Shown piece after piece: positions 40,053 through 50,187 of a stretch of 64,000 bases of DNA. Origin of the DNA: Alkalihalophilus pseudofirmus (GTDB lineage Bacteria > Bacillota > Bacilli > Bacillales > Bacillaceae_D). Position numbers and translations under genes: made by a program. The notes under the pieces are model-generated. The model saw nothing but the letters and a program-made list of their open reading frames with translations. It did no database searches and was not told the origin of the DNA. The stretch lies in the NCBI RefSeq assembly GCF_029094545.1, contig NZ_CP117835.1, forward strand, positions 3,824,001 through 3,888,000. Reading direction: 5' to 3'. How positions within the stretch are numbered: position 1 is the stretch's first letter; the number at the start of each line of letters is the position of its first letter.

Positions 40053-40619
40053 TTATTCATGTTCTTCGGTACGCGAATAATTTGCTCGGATTCCTCCGAT
40101 CAGCTTCGGACGAGTTTTAGCGATTGTTACATGCGCATGACCGATTTCTTTAATTTGACTGCGAATCGGTACAGCTACTTCTTTTAAATGCATGCCAATA
40201 AACGTATCACCGATATCAATTCCAGCATCCGCTTTAATCGATTCAACAAGAACAGGATTATCCATTCGTGAAAAAGCATGCGTTGCCATCGCCCCGCCGG
40301 CCGCTCGAATCGGAATCGCCGAAACAGCATCATATCCGCGTTCACGTGCCGTTGATCCCTCAATGACTAATGCCCGGTTTAAGTGCTCGCAGCATTGAAA
40401 AGCAAGCTTCACTCCAGTCTCATCTTGAAAACGGCTGAGTGCATCATAAATCGCCGCAGCAATGTCCCGTGATCCGTTTGACCCAATATGTTCACCTGCC
40501 ACTTCACTCGTGCTTGTCCCAATAACAAGAAGATGATCATGAGTAAGAGGCATCATTGCCTGTAAGTCATGTAATACTTGCGTAAGCTGAGCATTTATTT
40601 CTTCTTTTACAACCGCCAT
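40053..40619 (-). CDS. ywlG: YwlG family protein (UPF0340/DUF436)
   Basis: Conserved Firmicutes protein of unknown function, 188 aa, normally between rpiB and glyA. It contains the family segments LVIGTSTSEVAGEHIGSNGS and FQCCEHLNRALV, with conserved paired cysteines. No enzyme class can be assigned from sequence. It follows rpiB by 16 bp and is probably in the same transcript. Confidence 0.88.
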   Translation of the reverse strand: MAVVKEEINAQLTQVLHDLQAMMPLTHDHLLVIGTSTSEVAGEHIGSNGSRDIAAAIYDALSRFQDETGVKLAFQCCEHLNRALVIEGSTARERGYDAVSAIPIRAAGGAMATHAFSRMDNPVLVESIKADAGIDIGDTFIGMHLKEVAVPIRSQIKEIGHAHVTIAKTRPKLIGGIRANYSRTEEHE

Positions 40620-40635
40620 AACGGGGCCACTCCTT

Positions 40636-41073
40636 TTATGCTTCGTATTCAGTAATCTTACTTACACGGCGCTCGTGACGTCCACCTTCATACTCTGTTT
40701 CAAGCCAGATTTTCGCTATTTCCCGGGCAAGTCCAGCTCCAATAACGCGCTCACCCATTGCTAGGACGTTACTGTTATTATGTTCGCGAGTAGCTTTCGC
40801 ACTGAATGTATCATGTACAAGGGCGCAGCGGATGCCTTTGACTTTATTAGCAGCAATCGACATACCGATACCTGTCCCACATACTAGAATGCCGCGGTCC
40901 ACTTCGCCTTTTGCTACCTTCTCAGCAACAGGAATCGCATAATCAGGATAGTCGACAGATGTATCGCATTCGCATCCTACATCCTCAAACTCGATGCCCA
41001 TTTCTTCCATCTGTTGCTTAATTTCTTCTTTAATATTTACTCCACCGTGATCTGAACCAATTGCTACTTTCAT
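40636..41073 (-). CDS. rpiB: ribose-5-phosphate isomerase B
   Basis: RpiB/LacAB-family sugar-phosphate isomerase (YwlF position), interconverting ribose-5-P and ribulose-5-P. The catalytic Cys is in LVCGTGIGMSIAANK; GSDHGGVNIKE starts the protein and NNSNVLAMGERVIG binds phosphate. 145 aa. Confidence 0.92.
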   Translation of the reverse strand: MKVAIGSDHGGVNIKEEIKQQMEEMGIEFEDVGCECDTSVDYPDYAIPVAEKVAKGEVDRGILVCGTGIGMSIAANKVKGIRCALVHDTFSAKATREHNNSNVLAMGERVIGAGLAREIAKIWLETEYEGGRHERRVSKITEYEA

Positions 41074-41175
41074 CTGTACAGCCTCCTAAATGGTTTTAAG
41101 AAAAGCTCAAGCACCCGCTCTTCTATGAGCAGGCACTGGAGCTTTCCGGTTTCTTCGTTATGACAATCTTATCTT

Positions 41176-42471
41176 CTAAATTGTAAACCTTTCGATCGTT
41201 GCTTTCAATTGGTTTGCGTGAGTTGATAAAATTTGCGCTGTTTTAGACATATCTTGTATCGTTTCAGCCTGTTGCTCTGCCATTGCTGTAACCTCAGTGG
41301 ACCCAGCTGATGTTTCTTCTGCAATTGCCGCAACCTCTTGTGATTGCTGGGAGGTCTCTTGAATTGATTCCATTTGCTGCTTCGTCATTTTCGAAATATC
41401 TGTAATGACCGTTGCTACATCGTGAACGGACCTTTCCATTAAGGCGATCGTTTCGTTCGTTTGACTTCCTCGTTCTGCCTGATGAATCGCAGCATTTACC
41501 TGCTCATCAATTTGATAGACAACAGTCTGCACTTCTTCTTGCATTTTATGAATCAAGCTTGAGATCCCCTGAACAGCTTGTGCACTTTGGTCAGCAAGCT
41601 TTCTTACTTCATCGGCTACAACCGCAAATCCTCGGCCATGCTCCCCTGCACGCGCCGCTTCAATCGATGCATTGAGGGCAAGCAGATTTGTTTGAGCCGC
41701 AATATCACCGACTAGGCTGATAATTTCTCCTACCTCCCTTGCCTGATCTTCAAGGCGACCGACTGCTGCGCGTGATTCTTTATTATCAGTAGCGAGCTGA
41801 TGAATCCCTTTAACAAGCTCATCAATGGCCGTCCGGCTCTCCGTTAAAGCTTGTACCATTTGCTTAGAGGAAGCCGTTGACTGCACCGCTCTTTCCTCTA
41901 CATTTACCGCAAGTTTCGTCACTTCTTCCATCGCTTCTGCAGTGTGCTGCACTGCATACGCAGAGCTTTCCGCACCTTGAGCGATTTCATCCATCGTTTT
42001 ACCGATATCAACTGCTTTTGTCGCCGCAAATTCAGATGAAGCATTCATTTCATTAACGACATCATTTGTTTTATGGAAGTTTTCATCAATGTCTCTTACC
42101 ATTTGACGCAGACTGTCGAGCATTTCATTGTAAGCGAGTCCTAAGGCACGAAGTTCGTCATCTGATTTTGAAACAGCCACATCGTGCTTGATGTCACCTG
42201 CTGCAGCACGTCTTGCGGCCTCTTCTAGCTCATGCAAAGGCTTTGTAATAAGCGGCGCACAAACAAACCCTAACACCCCGCTCCAAAACACACCTTTAAT
42301 CAGCGTAAAAATTATGACTGATTCCCGGTTTAATCCAAAGTAGCTTTCAAAGAAATCTCCTAAAATAAAAATAAAAATAGCACTGAATCCAAATGTAACA
42401 ACCGCGAGTCCGCTAATCCCTATAACGAGCTTTTTACGAATGCTCGCCCGATATTTTTTCCGTTCCCCCAC
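41176..42471 (-). CDS. methyl-accepting chemotaxis protein without sensor domain
   Basis: Two closely spaced membrane helices (about residues 15-35 and 45-65) with only a short external loop, then HAMP (to about 120) and a full MCP signalling domain with the hairpin tip [21 protein letters not shown]. Lacking a periplasmic ligand domain, it probably senses membrane state or an intracellular cue, or works with a partner; the signal is unknown. GTG 42471 has GAGGTGG eight bases upstream. It is placed between ywlE and rpiB; I do not recall a receptor at this position in B. subtilis. Confidence 0.88.
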   Translation of the reverse strand: MGERKKYRASIRKKLVIGISGLAVVTFGFSAIFIFILGDFFESYFGLNRESVIIFTLIKGVFWSGVLGFVCAPLITKPLHELEEAARRAAAGDIKHDVAVSKSDDELRALGLAYNEMLDSLRQMVRDIDENFHKTNDVVNEMNASSEFAATKAVDIGKTMDEIAQGAESSAYAVQHTAEAMEEVTKLAVNVEERAVQSTASSKQMVQALTESRTAIDELVKGIHQLATDNKESRAAVGRLEDQAREVGEIISLVGDIAAQTNLLALNASIEAARAGEHGRGFAVVADEVRKLADQSAQAVQGISSLIHKMQEEVQTVVYQIDEQVNAAIHQAERGSQTNETIALMERSVHDVATVITDISKMTKQQMESIQETSQQSQEVAAIAEETSAGSTEVTAMAEQQAETIQDMSKTAQILSTHANQLKATIERFTI

Positions 42472-42519
42472 CGCAATGCGCCACCTCTCGTGTTAAATCG
42501 AACTGCTATAGATCAATGG

Positions 42520-42966
42520 TTACTTCAATTTTTTCTCTAATTCATCTAAGCACTCTTCAATATCATCGGCTGTTCGCACGTATTCTTCAATCGAACCACC
42601 GAATGGATCAGCAATATCGGCTGTAAGAGCATCAACCCCAACATATTCTTTTAAGGTATGTACCTTTTCTCTGTGTTCTGAAAATTGACTGCATACGAGC
42701 TGCTTATGACCGGCTGTCATTGTTAAAACGACATCTGCCCACTCAAGTAAGTCATTAGTCACAGGCTGGGATGTGTGATCATGATCAATCCCTTTATCAA
42801 GTAAAACTCTACTTGTACCCTCTGAAGCTTTGCTGCCAGGAAAAGCATGGACACCAGCAGATTTCACTTCAACTTTATCTCCCATTCGTTCTCTTAAAAG
42901 CGCTTCAGCAAGCGGGCTTCGGCATGTATTTCCTGTGCAGACAAATAAGATATGTTTCACTCCCAT
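42520..42966 (-). CDS. ywlE: protein arginine phosphatase YwlE
   Basis: Low-molecular-weight phosphatase family member. The P-loop is C10-TGNT14-C-R16-S; Thr in this place is the residue that gives B. subtilis YwlE its phosphoarginine specificity, opposing McsB. The general acid Asp is in ADIADPFGGS near residue 119. 148 aa. ATG 42966 has GAGGAGG upstream. Confidence 0.92.
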   Translation of the reverse strand: MGVKHILFVCTGNTCRSPLAEALLRERMGDKVEVKSAGVHAFPGSKASEGTSRVLLDKGIDHDHTSQPVTNDLLEWADVVLTMTAGHKQLVCSQFSEHREKVHTLKEYVGVDALTADIADPFGGSIEEYVRTADDIEECLDELEKKLK

Positions 42967-43123
42967 AATTCATCCTCCTCTCATGTATTGTCGTGTGGTT
43001 TCAGTTTTTATTATTTGTTATTGTCTCTATCTTCTTCCATCTTATCACAGCTTTTTTGAAAACTGTATCACTGTTCATGACGATTGAATGAATCGTTAGA
43101 CCTAAGCATAAATATACACTCAC

Positions 43124-43666
43124 CTACATCGGAATAATTAATTTAATGCCAAAACCTATTAATATACATCCGCCGATTAATTCACCGTACGAGCCAATAT
43201 ATTGTCCAAACTTCCTCCCCATTAAAAGGCCTGCCCATGAGAGCACCATACTCATTGCACCTATTACAGCCACAGTAAGCAGCGTTTTAGCACCAAGCAT
43301 CCCGAGTCCGAGTCCCGCTGAGAAGCTGTCTAAGCTGACACTGACCGCAAATAAAAAGAGCCCCCAGCCCATTGGTTTGACAAGTGAATCATCATCCGAC
43401 TTCAAAGCCGCAATCATCATTTGAATCCCGATAATAAGCAAAAGCGCCCCGCCAATATAGGTCGCGATCATTCCGAAATAATTAGACAACACCTTCCCTG
43501 TAACGATGCCCATCAGCGGCATGATGACATGAAACGCCCCAATCGTCACGCCAATTCTAAAAATCTGGCGAAGCCTAAGGCCAAGCATCCCCATTCCAAG
43601 CGCAACAGAAAAAGCATCCATCCCAAGCGCCCCCGCCATGATAATTAAAGTAACCACCTCATGCAT
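43124..43666 (-). CDS. mntP: manganese efflux pump MntP
   Basis: Six-helix LysE-type Mn2+ exporter (YwlD position). Two internally similar halves each carry an Asp motif: GMDAFSVALGMG (N-half) and SLDSFSAGLGLG (C-half). ATG 43666 (GGGGAG eight bases upstream) is preferred over GTG 43684, which precedes the ribosome site. 180 aa. Confidence 0.9.
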   Translation of the reverse strand: MHEVVTLIIMAGALGMDAFSVALGMGMLGLRLRQIFRIGVTIGAFHVIMPLMGIVTGKVLSNYFGMIATYIGGALLLIIGIQMMIAALKSDDDSLVKPMGWGLFLFAVSVSLDSFSAGLGLGMLGAKTLLTVAVIGAMSMVLSWAGLLMGRKFGQYIGSYGELIGGCILIGFGIKLIIPM

Positions 43667-43897
43667 ACACTTCACTCCCCACACATGCTACTAAAATGTA
43701 TGCAAGTCCAAAGGATAATAGGACAATAGAAAGGCGGAAGGGTTCGGTTAGGTATGAGTCGGGTGGAGCTTTGGCAATAAGAAGCGCTTTTTGCTTCGTT
43801 TGGCAAAGTGAAGCCGACGATTACCTGAACCCTGGAGCTAGACAGAGAAAGGCGGAGGCGACTGGTTTGCGTTCGATTTACCATTTAATGTATGCAT

Positions 43898-44004
43898 TTG
43901 TTCGAAAAAAATGGGTTTTTGTTCGAATTACTTGATAGTTTATTCGAAATATCTATTAACTTGTTTAAATAATGATTATTTATGTTCATATTACACATGC
44001 TGCA
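43898..44004 (+). repeat. AT-rich phased repeats (GTTCGAA, 21-bp period)
   Basis: Cores at 43900 (GTTCGAA), 43921 (GTTCGAA), 43942 (ATTCGAA), 43963 (GTTTAAA) and 43984 (GTTCATA), each exactly 21 bp apart, the last two decayed. It sits between the ywlC terminator and mntP, so its placement parallels the GC-rich arrays. The remainder of the 466-bp gap shows only a short imperfect hairpin. Confidence 0.6.
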
Positions 44005-44055
44005 CTCTCAACAAGTGCTTATCGACACAAAAAATTCATCTTATTTCAAAGCAAA

Positions 44056-44092
44056 GAGCCTTCATCAGAGAAATCTCTCCTCATAAAGGCTC
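44056..44092 (-). terminator. probable ywlC terminator
   Basis: Outer stem GAGCCTT / AAGGCTC with an inner GAGA/TCTC pairing, followed on the minus strand by TTTGCTTT. It lies 40 bp past the ywlC stop. Confidence 0.7.
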
Positions 44093-44132
44093 CATTAAGC
44101 TTCATTCCATCCATAATTCATTAAAATCCCAT

Positions 44133-45173
44133 TTAAATCACTCTTCCACCTGCTGCTTTTTCGAGGCGGTTCATGATTGCTGCCCCTACTCCTTCATTTG
44201 GGAACGTTTCGGAATAGATGACATCGACGTTTTCCTGGTCAAATTGGCGTAGCGCTTCATACAGTTTTGCGGCAACGGTCGCTAAATCTTCTCGCGCACC
44301 GCACGCAATCACTGTGTCAGCCTTGTATTCAGCTGCGCGCTCTTCTGTAGTCAGTACGCCGACTTTCTTCCTTTGTCCACTTGCCTCATCCAACAGCGCC
44401 TGGATTCGGGAAGCATCATGAACTAATGTTAAGCTGCCTTTAGGTGCGTAGTGGGTATATTTCATTCCTGGAGAGCGGGGCGCATCTTCTGTATTTTTTA
44501 GTGATGGATCCACGGCCACTTCCCCGACAACTTCCTTCAGCTCCTCAATCGTTACGCCGCCGGGACGATAGAGCATCGGCGGGTCCACAGAGCAGTCAAG
44601 AACGGTTGATTCAAGTCCTACCCCTGTGCTTCCCCCGTCAACGACACCAGCAATTCTACCTTGTAAGTCATGATACACATGAGCTGCGGTCGTTGGGCTT
44701 GGTTTTCCAGAAAGATTCGCACTTGGTGCGGCAACTGGTACATTTGCGGCTTTAATTAATTTTAATGCGAGCGGGTGGCTCGGCATGCGGATTGCTACCG
44801 TCTCGAGACCTGCAGTTACATTAGGTGCGATTGGACCTTTCTTTTTATAGATAATGGTCAACGGTCCTGGCCAGAATGCTTCCATAAGTTTTTCAGCAGC
44901 AGGCGTAATTTCTGTAACAAGCTCACTCAGCTGGTCCCTGTTTGCAATGTGGACAATCAGTGGATTATCACTTGGCCGCCCTTTTGCTTCAAATATTTTA
45001 GCAATCGCTTTCTCATCGAGTGCGTTCGCTCCAAGTCCATACACAGTCTCTGTGGGGAACGCAACAACTTCTCCCTCACTTATCCACATCGCGGCATCGC
45101 TTATATATTCACGCTTTTTATCTTCATCATTTATTTTATCCACATTAAATATTTTTGTCTGTTTATAACTCAT
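44133..45173 (-). CDS. ywlC: threonylcarbamoyl-AMP synthase (Sua5 type)
   Basis: Makes threonylcarbamoyl-AMP for the t6A37 modification of ANN-decoding tRNAs. The YrdC domain (about 20-205) has TETVYGLGANA, KGRPSDNPLIVHI and PSANLSGKPSPT, followed by the Sua5 C-terminal domain (about 225-346). 346 aa is the long Sua5 form. The gene starts beside a DnaA-box cluster. Confidence 0.94.
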   Translation of the reverse strand: MSYKQTKIFNVDKINDEDKKREYISDAAMWISEGEVVAFPTETVYGLGANALDEKAIAKIFEAKGRPSDNPLIVHIANRDQLSELVTEITPAAEKLMEAFWPGPLTIIYKKKGPIAPNVTAGLETVAIRMPSHPLALKLIKAANVPVAAPSANLSGKPSPTTAAHVYHDLQGRIAGVVDGGSTGVGLESTVLDCSVDPPMLYRPGGVTIEELKEVVGEVAVDPSLKNTEDAPRSPGMKYTHYAPKGSLTLVHDASRIQALLDEASGQRKKVGVLTTEERAAEYKADTVIACGAREDLATVAAKLYEALRQFDQENVDVIYSETFPNEGVGAAIMNRLEKAAGGRVI

Positions 45174-45336
45174 TGTACACCGCCCCTATCTCTTCTATTT
45201 TGCAAGGGTTGTCGTCTATTGTCAAACGAGGTGACAATAATCGACTATATCTCAGCTGCACCAAGGGTTTTCCATCATTTTCAGTTACCCCTTAGCCATG
45301 ATTCGACAAATGTATTCATACAAATCAAAAAACAAG

Positions 45337-45405
45337 TTATCCACTGCTGTGGACAACTTGTGTATAAGTGTCTGTTTTTACCCTTTTTCCGCGCAGTTAT
45401 TCACA
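45337..45405. promoter_or_regulatory. DnaA-box cluster near ywlC
   Basis: Four boxes in 69 bp: TTATCCACT (45337-45345, one mismatch), TGTGGACAA (45348-45356, complement, one mismatch), TGTGTATAA (45359-45367, complement of TTATACACA, exact to TTATNCACA) and TTATTCACA (45397-45405, exact). The first two also form an inverted repeat (ACAAGTTATCCAC / GTGGACAACTTGT). B. subtilis has one of its known DnaA-box clusters at ywlC, so position and content agree. Confidence 0.7.
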
Positions 45406-45420
45406 TGTTAATGCTTACAT

Positions 45421-45864
45421 TTAATCATCCAATTCACATGCCCATACTCTCACCGATTCATCCACCGTCTGTTGATAATGCGTGGATTGTTTCACCGCTT
45501 TTGGAATTCGCTCTTTTTTGACCTCTTTAAAATCGAGTTGGTAAAAAAGAGGCGAAGAAGACTTTGCGCACATATAAACGGTTCTAATATCTTGATCTTT
45601 AGCATAGGCTAGGGCCACCTGTAAAAACTCCAAGGTGAGAACACCCGTCCAAATCGGTGAATCTAGCACAAGTGAACGCATTAGTGCATTGTGTTCGTAC
45701 TGTTCAATCCCCACTGCCCCAATAATCTGCTCGTCCTCATTTTCTACAACAAGGAACTGAGCGACAGCATGTTCAATGCCTGCTGAACTTAATCCCGCTC
45801 TCGCCACTAATCTTTGGATCGGCAATATATCTTTTGTTGCAGCTCTTCTGACAACGATACTCAT
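45421..45864 (-). CDS. ywlB: GNAT acetyltransferase-like protein YwlB
   Basis: 147-aa GNAT-fold protein. Its position next to ywlC and the segments RRAATKDILPIQRLV and EQIIGAVGIEQYEHNALMRSL fit YwlB; the acetyl-CoA loop is weak, so activity is uncertain. ATG 45864 has GGAGGAG eight bases upstream; the longer frame to 45897 begins before the ribosome site. Confidence 0.82.
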   Translation of the reverse strand: MSIVVRRAATKDILPIQRLVARAGLSSAGIEHAVAQFLVVENEDEQIIGAVGIEQYEHNALMRSLVLDSPIWTGVLTLEFLQVALAYAKDQDIRTVYMCAKSSSPLFYQLDFKEVKKERIPKAVKQSTHYQQTVDESVRVWACELDD

Positions 45865-45959
45865 TCTATCCACTCCTCCGCCCGAATCAAGCTGCACGAT
45901 GTTTGAGCTTGTCTCACCCGTGCACCTTCTTACTCGATATCTATGCGGAACGCGAGTAA

Positions 45960-46598
45960 TTATGCCTGTTCCTTGCCAAAAAGACTTTCAACAATGTTTG
46001 AGAAGATTTCTACGACAAAGAATGTCACTTCAATTTCTTCCTCTGATTCAACTGCTGCGTTACCCTCAGCAGATGTTTCAACCGCTTCCCCGTTTGCCAT
46101 ATCTAAAAAGCATAATGGCGGGAATAATACGCACCACCAGTTTTCACCCATTCCCTCGCCTAATGTGATCAAAACCGCATCATAGATACCTGCTGGATAA
46201 ACGAGATTGCCGTATAACTTAGTAGGAAATTGAACTTCATCAAATGCTACAGTGAATTCCTGGTTCATTCCTTGCTTTTCAAGCTCCCTGGCCACAATTG
46301 CTTCAATTTCAGGAAGATGATTGCGGATTTCAGTTTTAGCATCCTCAAGATCAATTAATCCCGTCACCCATTCAGTAATTGCTGCATTGACCTCATCTCT
46401 AATTTCACGCTTTAAAATCTGATCGCTCACCGCATCACTGTTTGCTAAAATGCGAAGACGGATCGCTTCATCCTGACTGACTGTTTCGTGATGAACAGCT
46501 ACTGCTGCTGTTTGCTGAGATTCATAGCTTACTAGTAAAACGAATAAAGAGAATAATAGATAAATAATGACCTTATGATTCATATCTTTTGGATTCAT
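45960..46598 (-). CDS. spoIIR: stage II sporulation protein R
   Basis: Secreted forespore signal that triggers SpoIIGA to process pro-sigma-E. An N-terminal hydrophobic segment (about residues 10-28) is followed by the SpoIIR domain with EAIRLRILANSDAVSDQILKR and the segment ENWWCVLFPPLCFLD. ATG 46598 is chosen, with GGGCGG upstream; an in-frame extension to 46622 is possible. Length about 212 aa, with an acidic C-terminal linker. Confidence 0.92.
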   Translation of the reverse strand: MNPKDMNHKVIIYLLFSLFVLLVSYESQQTAAVAVHHETVSQDEAIRLRILANSDAVSDQILKREIRDEVNAAITEWVTGLIDLEDAKTEIRNHLPEIEAIVARELEKQGMNQEFTVAFDEVQFPTKLYGNLVYPAGIYDAVLITLGEGMGENWWCVLFPPLCFLDMANGEAVETSAEGNAAVESEEEIEVTFFVVEIFSNIVESLFGKEQA

Positions 46599-46685
46599 TT
46601 GATTGCACCGCCCTTTCATCACTCAGTATGATCAGGGCAGTGCATTGTTAAACATGAAAGTGTTCGACAAAATGAGTCTAGTATT

Positions 46686-47567
46686 TTAGTACATCTTCCC
46701 ATAGGCAAACACCATGCGGTCTTTCCCGTTTATATCTAATTTCACTTCGGTTTCGGCATTCGGGAACGCAGTCTCAAGCATCAATCGGACCGTCTCGCCT
46801 TGTCCTGCACCGACTTCAAAGGCGATGAGCCCTTTTTCTTTCATTACTTTTGGCAGCTCCGTCGTTAAACGGCGATACAGCTCATACCCGTCTTCCCCGC
46901 CAAATAAAGCAAGATGAGGCTCGTGTTCACGTACATGAACCGCTAATTCATCGTGCTCACCTAGTGGAATGTACGGTGGATTTGAGACAATGATGTCGAA
47001 TCTTTTTTCCATTTGGATAGGAGTAGAAAGAAGGTCACTTTCAAAAAAGGACATTTTAGCATCCAACGTTTCGGCATTTAATCTCGCTATTTCTAATGCC
47101 TCTTTTGATATATCAACAGCTTCGACCTTCATCTCCGCGCACTCAAGCGCAAGCGTAACGCCGATTGCGCCGCTTCCTGCCCCTACATCGAGTACATCAA
47201 CAGATGCATCTCCCCACAAGCTTTGTTTCAAATGAAGCACATGCTCGATCAGCTCTTCTGTTTCTGGGCGGGGAATTAACACATCTCCATTTACTTGAAA
47301 ACGCCTGCCGTAAAATTCTTGATAGCCCATCAAATGCTGGACAGGAACCCCGTTTGAATGAGTGAGAACGTCTTTTTTAAACGCCTCCCACACGCCTGAA
47401 TCAATCGGATCCTGAAACATCATAAACATCTTTGTCCGGTTGATATTCAGGTGATGCAATAAGAGCCACTCAGCAGCCGTTGCCTCACCGCCTGCCTCTT
47501 CTAAAAAAGAAGAAGCCCAACGGAGGGCTTCGTGTATGGTCTTAGGTGTTTGATTACTCTTCAGCAT
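46686..47567 (-). CDS. prmC: release factor glutamine methyltransferase
   Basis: Methylates the GGQ glutamine of release factors. SAM motif [18 protein letters not shown] and catalytic NPPY in [17 protein letters not shown]-terminal helical substrate-binding domain to about residue 85. It overlaps prfA, its substrate gene, by 14 bp. 293 aa. Confidence 0.94.
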   Translation of the reverse strand: MLKSNQTPKTIHEALRWASSFLEEAGGEATAAEWLLLHHLNINRTKMFMMFQDPIDSGVWEAFKKDVLTHSNGVPVQHLMGYQEFYGRRFQVNGDVLIPRPETEELIEHVLHLKQSLWGDASVDVLDVGAGSGAIGVTLALECAEMKVEAVDISKEALEIARLNAETLDAKMSFFESDLLSTPIQMEKRFDIIVSNPPYIPLGEHDELAVHVREHEPHLALFGGEDGYELYRRLTTELPKVMKEKGLIAFEVGAGQGETVRLMLETAFPNAETEVKLDINGKDRMVFAYGKMY

Positions 47568-48624
47568 TTTGCATCGCTTCTGCTTGCTCTTCTACAATCA
47601 AGGCATCAATGACTTCATCAAGCTTACCTTGCAAGATCTGCTCAAGCTTTTGAATCGTTAAACCGATGCGGTGATCTGTTACACGACTTTGCGGGAAGTT
47701 GTACGTACGAATACGCTCAGAACGGTCACCAGTACCAACAGCCAGCTTACGGTTTTGATCGTACTCTGCCTGCACCTCGCGTTGAACTTTATCATAGACA
47801 CGCGCACGAAGTACCTTCATCGCTTTTTCTTTGTTTTTAATTTGAGATTTTTCATCTTGACATGATACAACCGTACCTGTTGGCAAGTGAGTTAAACGAA
47901 CGGCTGACATCGTTGTATTTACACTTTGTCCGCCTGGTCCGCTTGACGTAAATGTATCTACACGAATGTCTTTTTCGTGGATTTCTACTTCTACTTCTTC
48001 TGCTTCAGGAAGTACGGCAACAGTTGCTGTAGATGTATGGATACGGCCGCCAGACTCTGTTTGAGGAACACGCTGTACGCGGTGCGCTCCGTTTTCATAC
48101 TTTAATTTAGAATAAGCTCCTGCCCCGTTCACACTGAAAATAATCTCTTTGTATCCACCAAGCTCTGTGGATGTGGCTTCAATCACTTCTGTCTTCCATC
48201 CTTGTGCTTCAGCGAATCTTGAATACATTTTATAAAGGTCGCCAGCAAATAACTGCGCCTCATCTCCGCCTGCAGCTCCGCGAATCTCTACGATAACGTT
48301 CTTGTCATCGTTAGGATCCTTTGGAAGAAGAAGAATTTTAAGGCGTGCCTCAAGCTCTTCTTGACGAGTTGAAAGCTCATCCATTTCTTCTTTTACCATG
48401 GCATACATTTCATCATCCAGCTTATCTTCAAGCATTGCTTTTGCATCTTTATATTGCGATACAACCTCTTTATACTCGCGGTATGCTTGAACTGTTTCTT
48501 CGATGTCTGATTGTTCTTTTGAAAACTCACGTAATTTCTTTGAGTCACTAATTATATCCGGGTCACTTAATAATTCATTTAACCGATTGTAACGGTCTTC
48601 TACTGATTGTAATCGATCTAACAC
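47554..48624 (-). CDS. prfA: peptide chain release factor 1
   Basis: Terminates translation at UAA/UAG. The GGQ motif is in [18 protein letters not shown] (near residue 230), and the codon-recognition loop reads [12 protein letters not shown] 48624, preceded by GAGGTG, gives the 356-aa protein expected for Bacillus (start [12 protein letters not shown]); the open frame continues upstream to 48693 without similarity. Confidence 0.96.
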   Translation of the reverse strand: MLDRLQSVEDRYNRLNELLSDPDIISDSKKLREFSKEQSDIEETVQAYREYKEVVSQYKDAKAMLEDKLDDEMYAMVKEEMDELSTRQEELEARLKILLLPKDPNDDKNVIVEIRGAAGGDEAQLFAGDLYKMYSRFAEAQGWKTEVIEATSTELGGYKEIIFSVNGAGAYSKLKYENGAHRVQRVPQTESGGRIHTSTATVAVLPEAEEVEVEIHEKDIRVDTFTSSGPGGQSVNTTMSAVRLTHLPTGTVVSCQDEKSQIKNKEKAMKVLRARVYDKVQREVQAEYDQNRKLAVGTGDRSERIRTYNFPQSRVTDHRIGLTIQKLEQILQGKLDEVIDALIVEEQAEAMQNAEE

Positions 48625-48756
48625 GGCTTTCACCTCATTAATATTTCCAGTGCATAACATTCTAATTATAGTATATCGATACAAAAGGGTCAATCAACCC
48701 TAAAACAGTTTTATGCGAGCATCTTCTGGGAATATTACTAGTATGAGGTGATGACG

Positions 48757-50073
48757 ATGAAATATGTAATTATCGGCGGAGATGCTGCCGGCATGAGTGC
48801 AGCAATGCAGATTGTGAGACGTAATAAGGATGCAGACGTTACAACACTCGAGATGGGTGAGTATTATTCCTACGCTCAGTGCGGCCTCCCATATGCCGTG
48901 GGGGGTTTAGTGAAAGGGGGACTTGATGATTTAGTGGCTCGTGATGTGGAAACGTTTCGCTCTAAATACGGGATCGACGCACGCGTTAATCATGAGGTAA
49001 CCCATGTCGATACGGAAAAGAAGCTCGTTTCAGGCAAAGATTTCAGCGTTCCATATGAGAAATTATTAATCGCGACAGGAGCTAGCCCGATCGTTCCTGA
49101 TTGGGACGGGGCTGACCTAGACGGTATTCATACGGTTAAAACGATTCCAGATACAGAAGCAGTCATAAAAGATATGCATAATGATACACATCATATTGCT
49201 GTCATTGGCGGCGGTTATATCGGCCTTGAAATGGCTGAAAACTTTGTTGAGCAAGGAAAGAAAGTAACGATGATTGAGCGCGGACCGCAGCTTGCTAAAA
49301 TTTTTGATCAAGAGATGGCGAACTTAATCCATGAGGAAGCTGAAAAGCACGGCGTGAAGCTGCTGTTTAATGAGGAAGTGAAAGGATTTAAAGGAGACAG
49401 CCGCGTCGAAGAAATTGTAACTGATAAGCAATCGTTCAAGGTAGATATGGTCATTGTAGCAATCGGTGTGAAACCTAACACTCACTTTTTAGAGGACTGC
49501 GGCGTGCACTTGCATGCAAATGGCGCGATCCAAGTAAATGGCTATATGGAAACAAATATCCCGGATGTCTATGCCGCTGGCGACTGTGCCACTCAATACC
49601 ACCGCATTAAAGAGCATGATGACTTTATCCCGCTTGGTACTCACGCAAATAAGCAAGGACGTATTGCCGGTTTGAATATGGCAGGAGCTTCAAGAACATT
49701 TAAAGGAATCGTCGGTACATCGATTATGAAATTCTTTTCGCTGACGCTTGGACGGACAGGCCTATCCCTGAGGGAAGCTGAAGAGCTTCGTATCCCAACC
49801 GAAATTGTGGATGCAGAGATACCACATCACGCTACATACTACCCCGGCTCAGAAATACTGACCATTCGTTTGATGTACCAGCGTCATACCGAGCAGCTGC
49901 TAGGCGCTCAAATTATCGGCAAAGAAGGTGTGGACAAACGGATTGATGTGCTTGCAACTGCCCTTTACCACAAAATGACGATGGAAGACCTCGAAAATCT
50001 TGACCTGGCTTATGCCCCTCCTTATAACGGTGTATGGGATCCCGTTCAGCAGGCATCGAGGCGCAGAGGGTAA
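48757..50073 (+). CDS. CoA-disulfide reductase/NADH oxidase-like flavoprotein
   Basis: Class I pyridine nucleotide-disulfide oxidoreductase with single active-site Cys42 in SYAQCGLPYAVGG, FAD motif IIGGDAAGMSAAM at residues 5-17, NAD(P)H motif IAVIGGGYIGLEMAE near 150 and a second FAD motif PDVYAAGDCA near 270. This matches CoA-disulfide reductases and water-forming NADH oxidases; the choice between them needs biochemistry. ATG 48757 is preferred, as GTG 48748 and ATG 48751 overlap or touch the GAGGTG site. Monocistronic, divergent from prfA. Confidence 0.88.
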   Translation: MKYVIIGGDAAGMSAAMQIVRRNKDADVTTLEMGEYYSYAQCGLPYAVGGLVKGGLDDLVARDVETFRSKYGIDARVNHEVTHVDTEKKLVSGKDFSVPYEKLLIATGASPIVPDWDGADLDGIHTVKTIPDTEAVIKDMHNDTHHIAVIGGGYIGLEMAENFVEQGKKVTMIERGPQLAKIFDQEMANLIHEEAEKHGVKLLFNEEVKGFKGDSRVEEIVTDKQSFKVDMVIVAIGVKPNTHFLEDCGVHLHANGAIQVNGYMETNIPDVYAAGDCATQYHRIKEHDDFIPLGTHANKQGRIAGLNMAGASRTFKGIVGTSIMKFFSLTLGRTGLSLREAEELRIPTEIVDAEIPHHATYYPGSEILTIRLMYQRHTEQLLGAQIIGKEGVDKRIDVLATALYHKMTMEDLENLDLAYAPPYNGVWDPVQQASRRRG

Positions 50074-50101
50074 GAGTCCTGAATAAGGGCTCTCTTTTTT
50101 T
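50074..50101 (+). terminator. terminator
   Basis: Stem GAGTCCT / AGGGCTC (one G-T pair), five-base loop, then CTCTTTTTTT. Confidence 0.88.
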
Positions 50102-50187
50102 GCGTTTATCTGTTTAACTTTTCTGAAAATAGTGCCGATATACTATATAATTAGTCCTGTAAAGGTTTACATAAGGGGGGTTTTATT

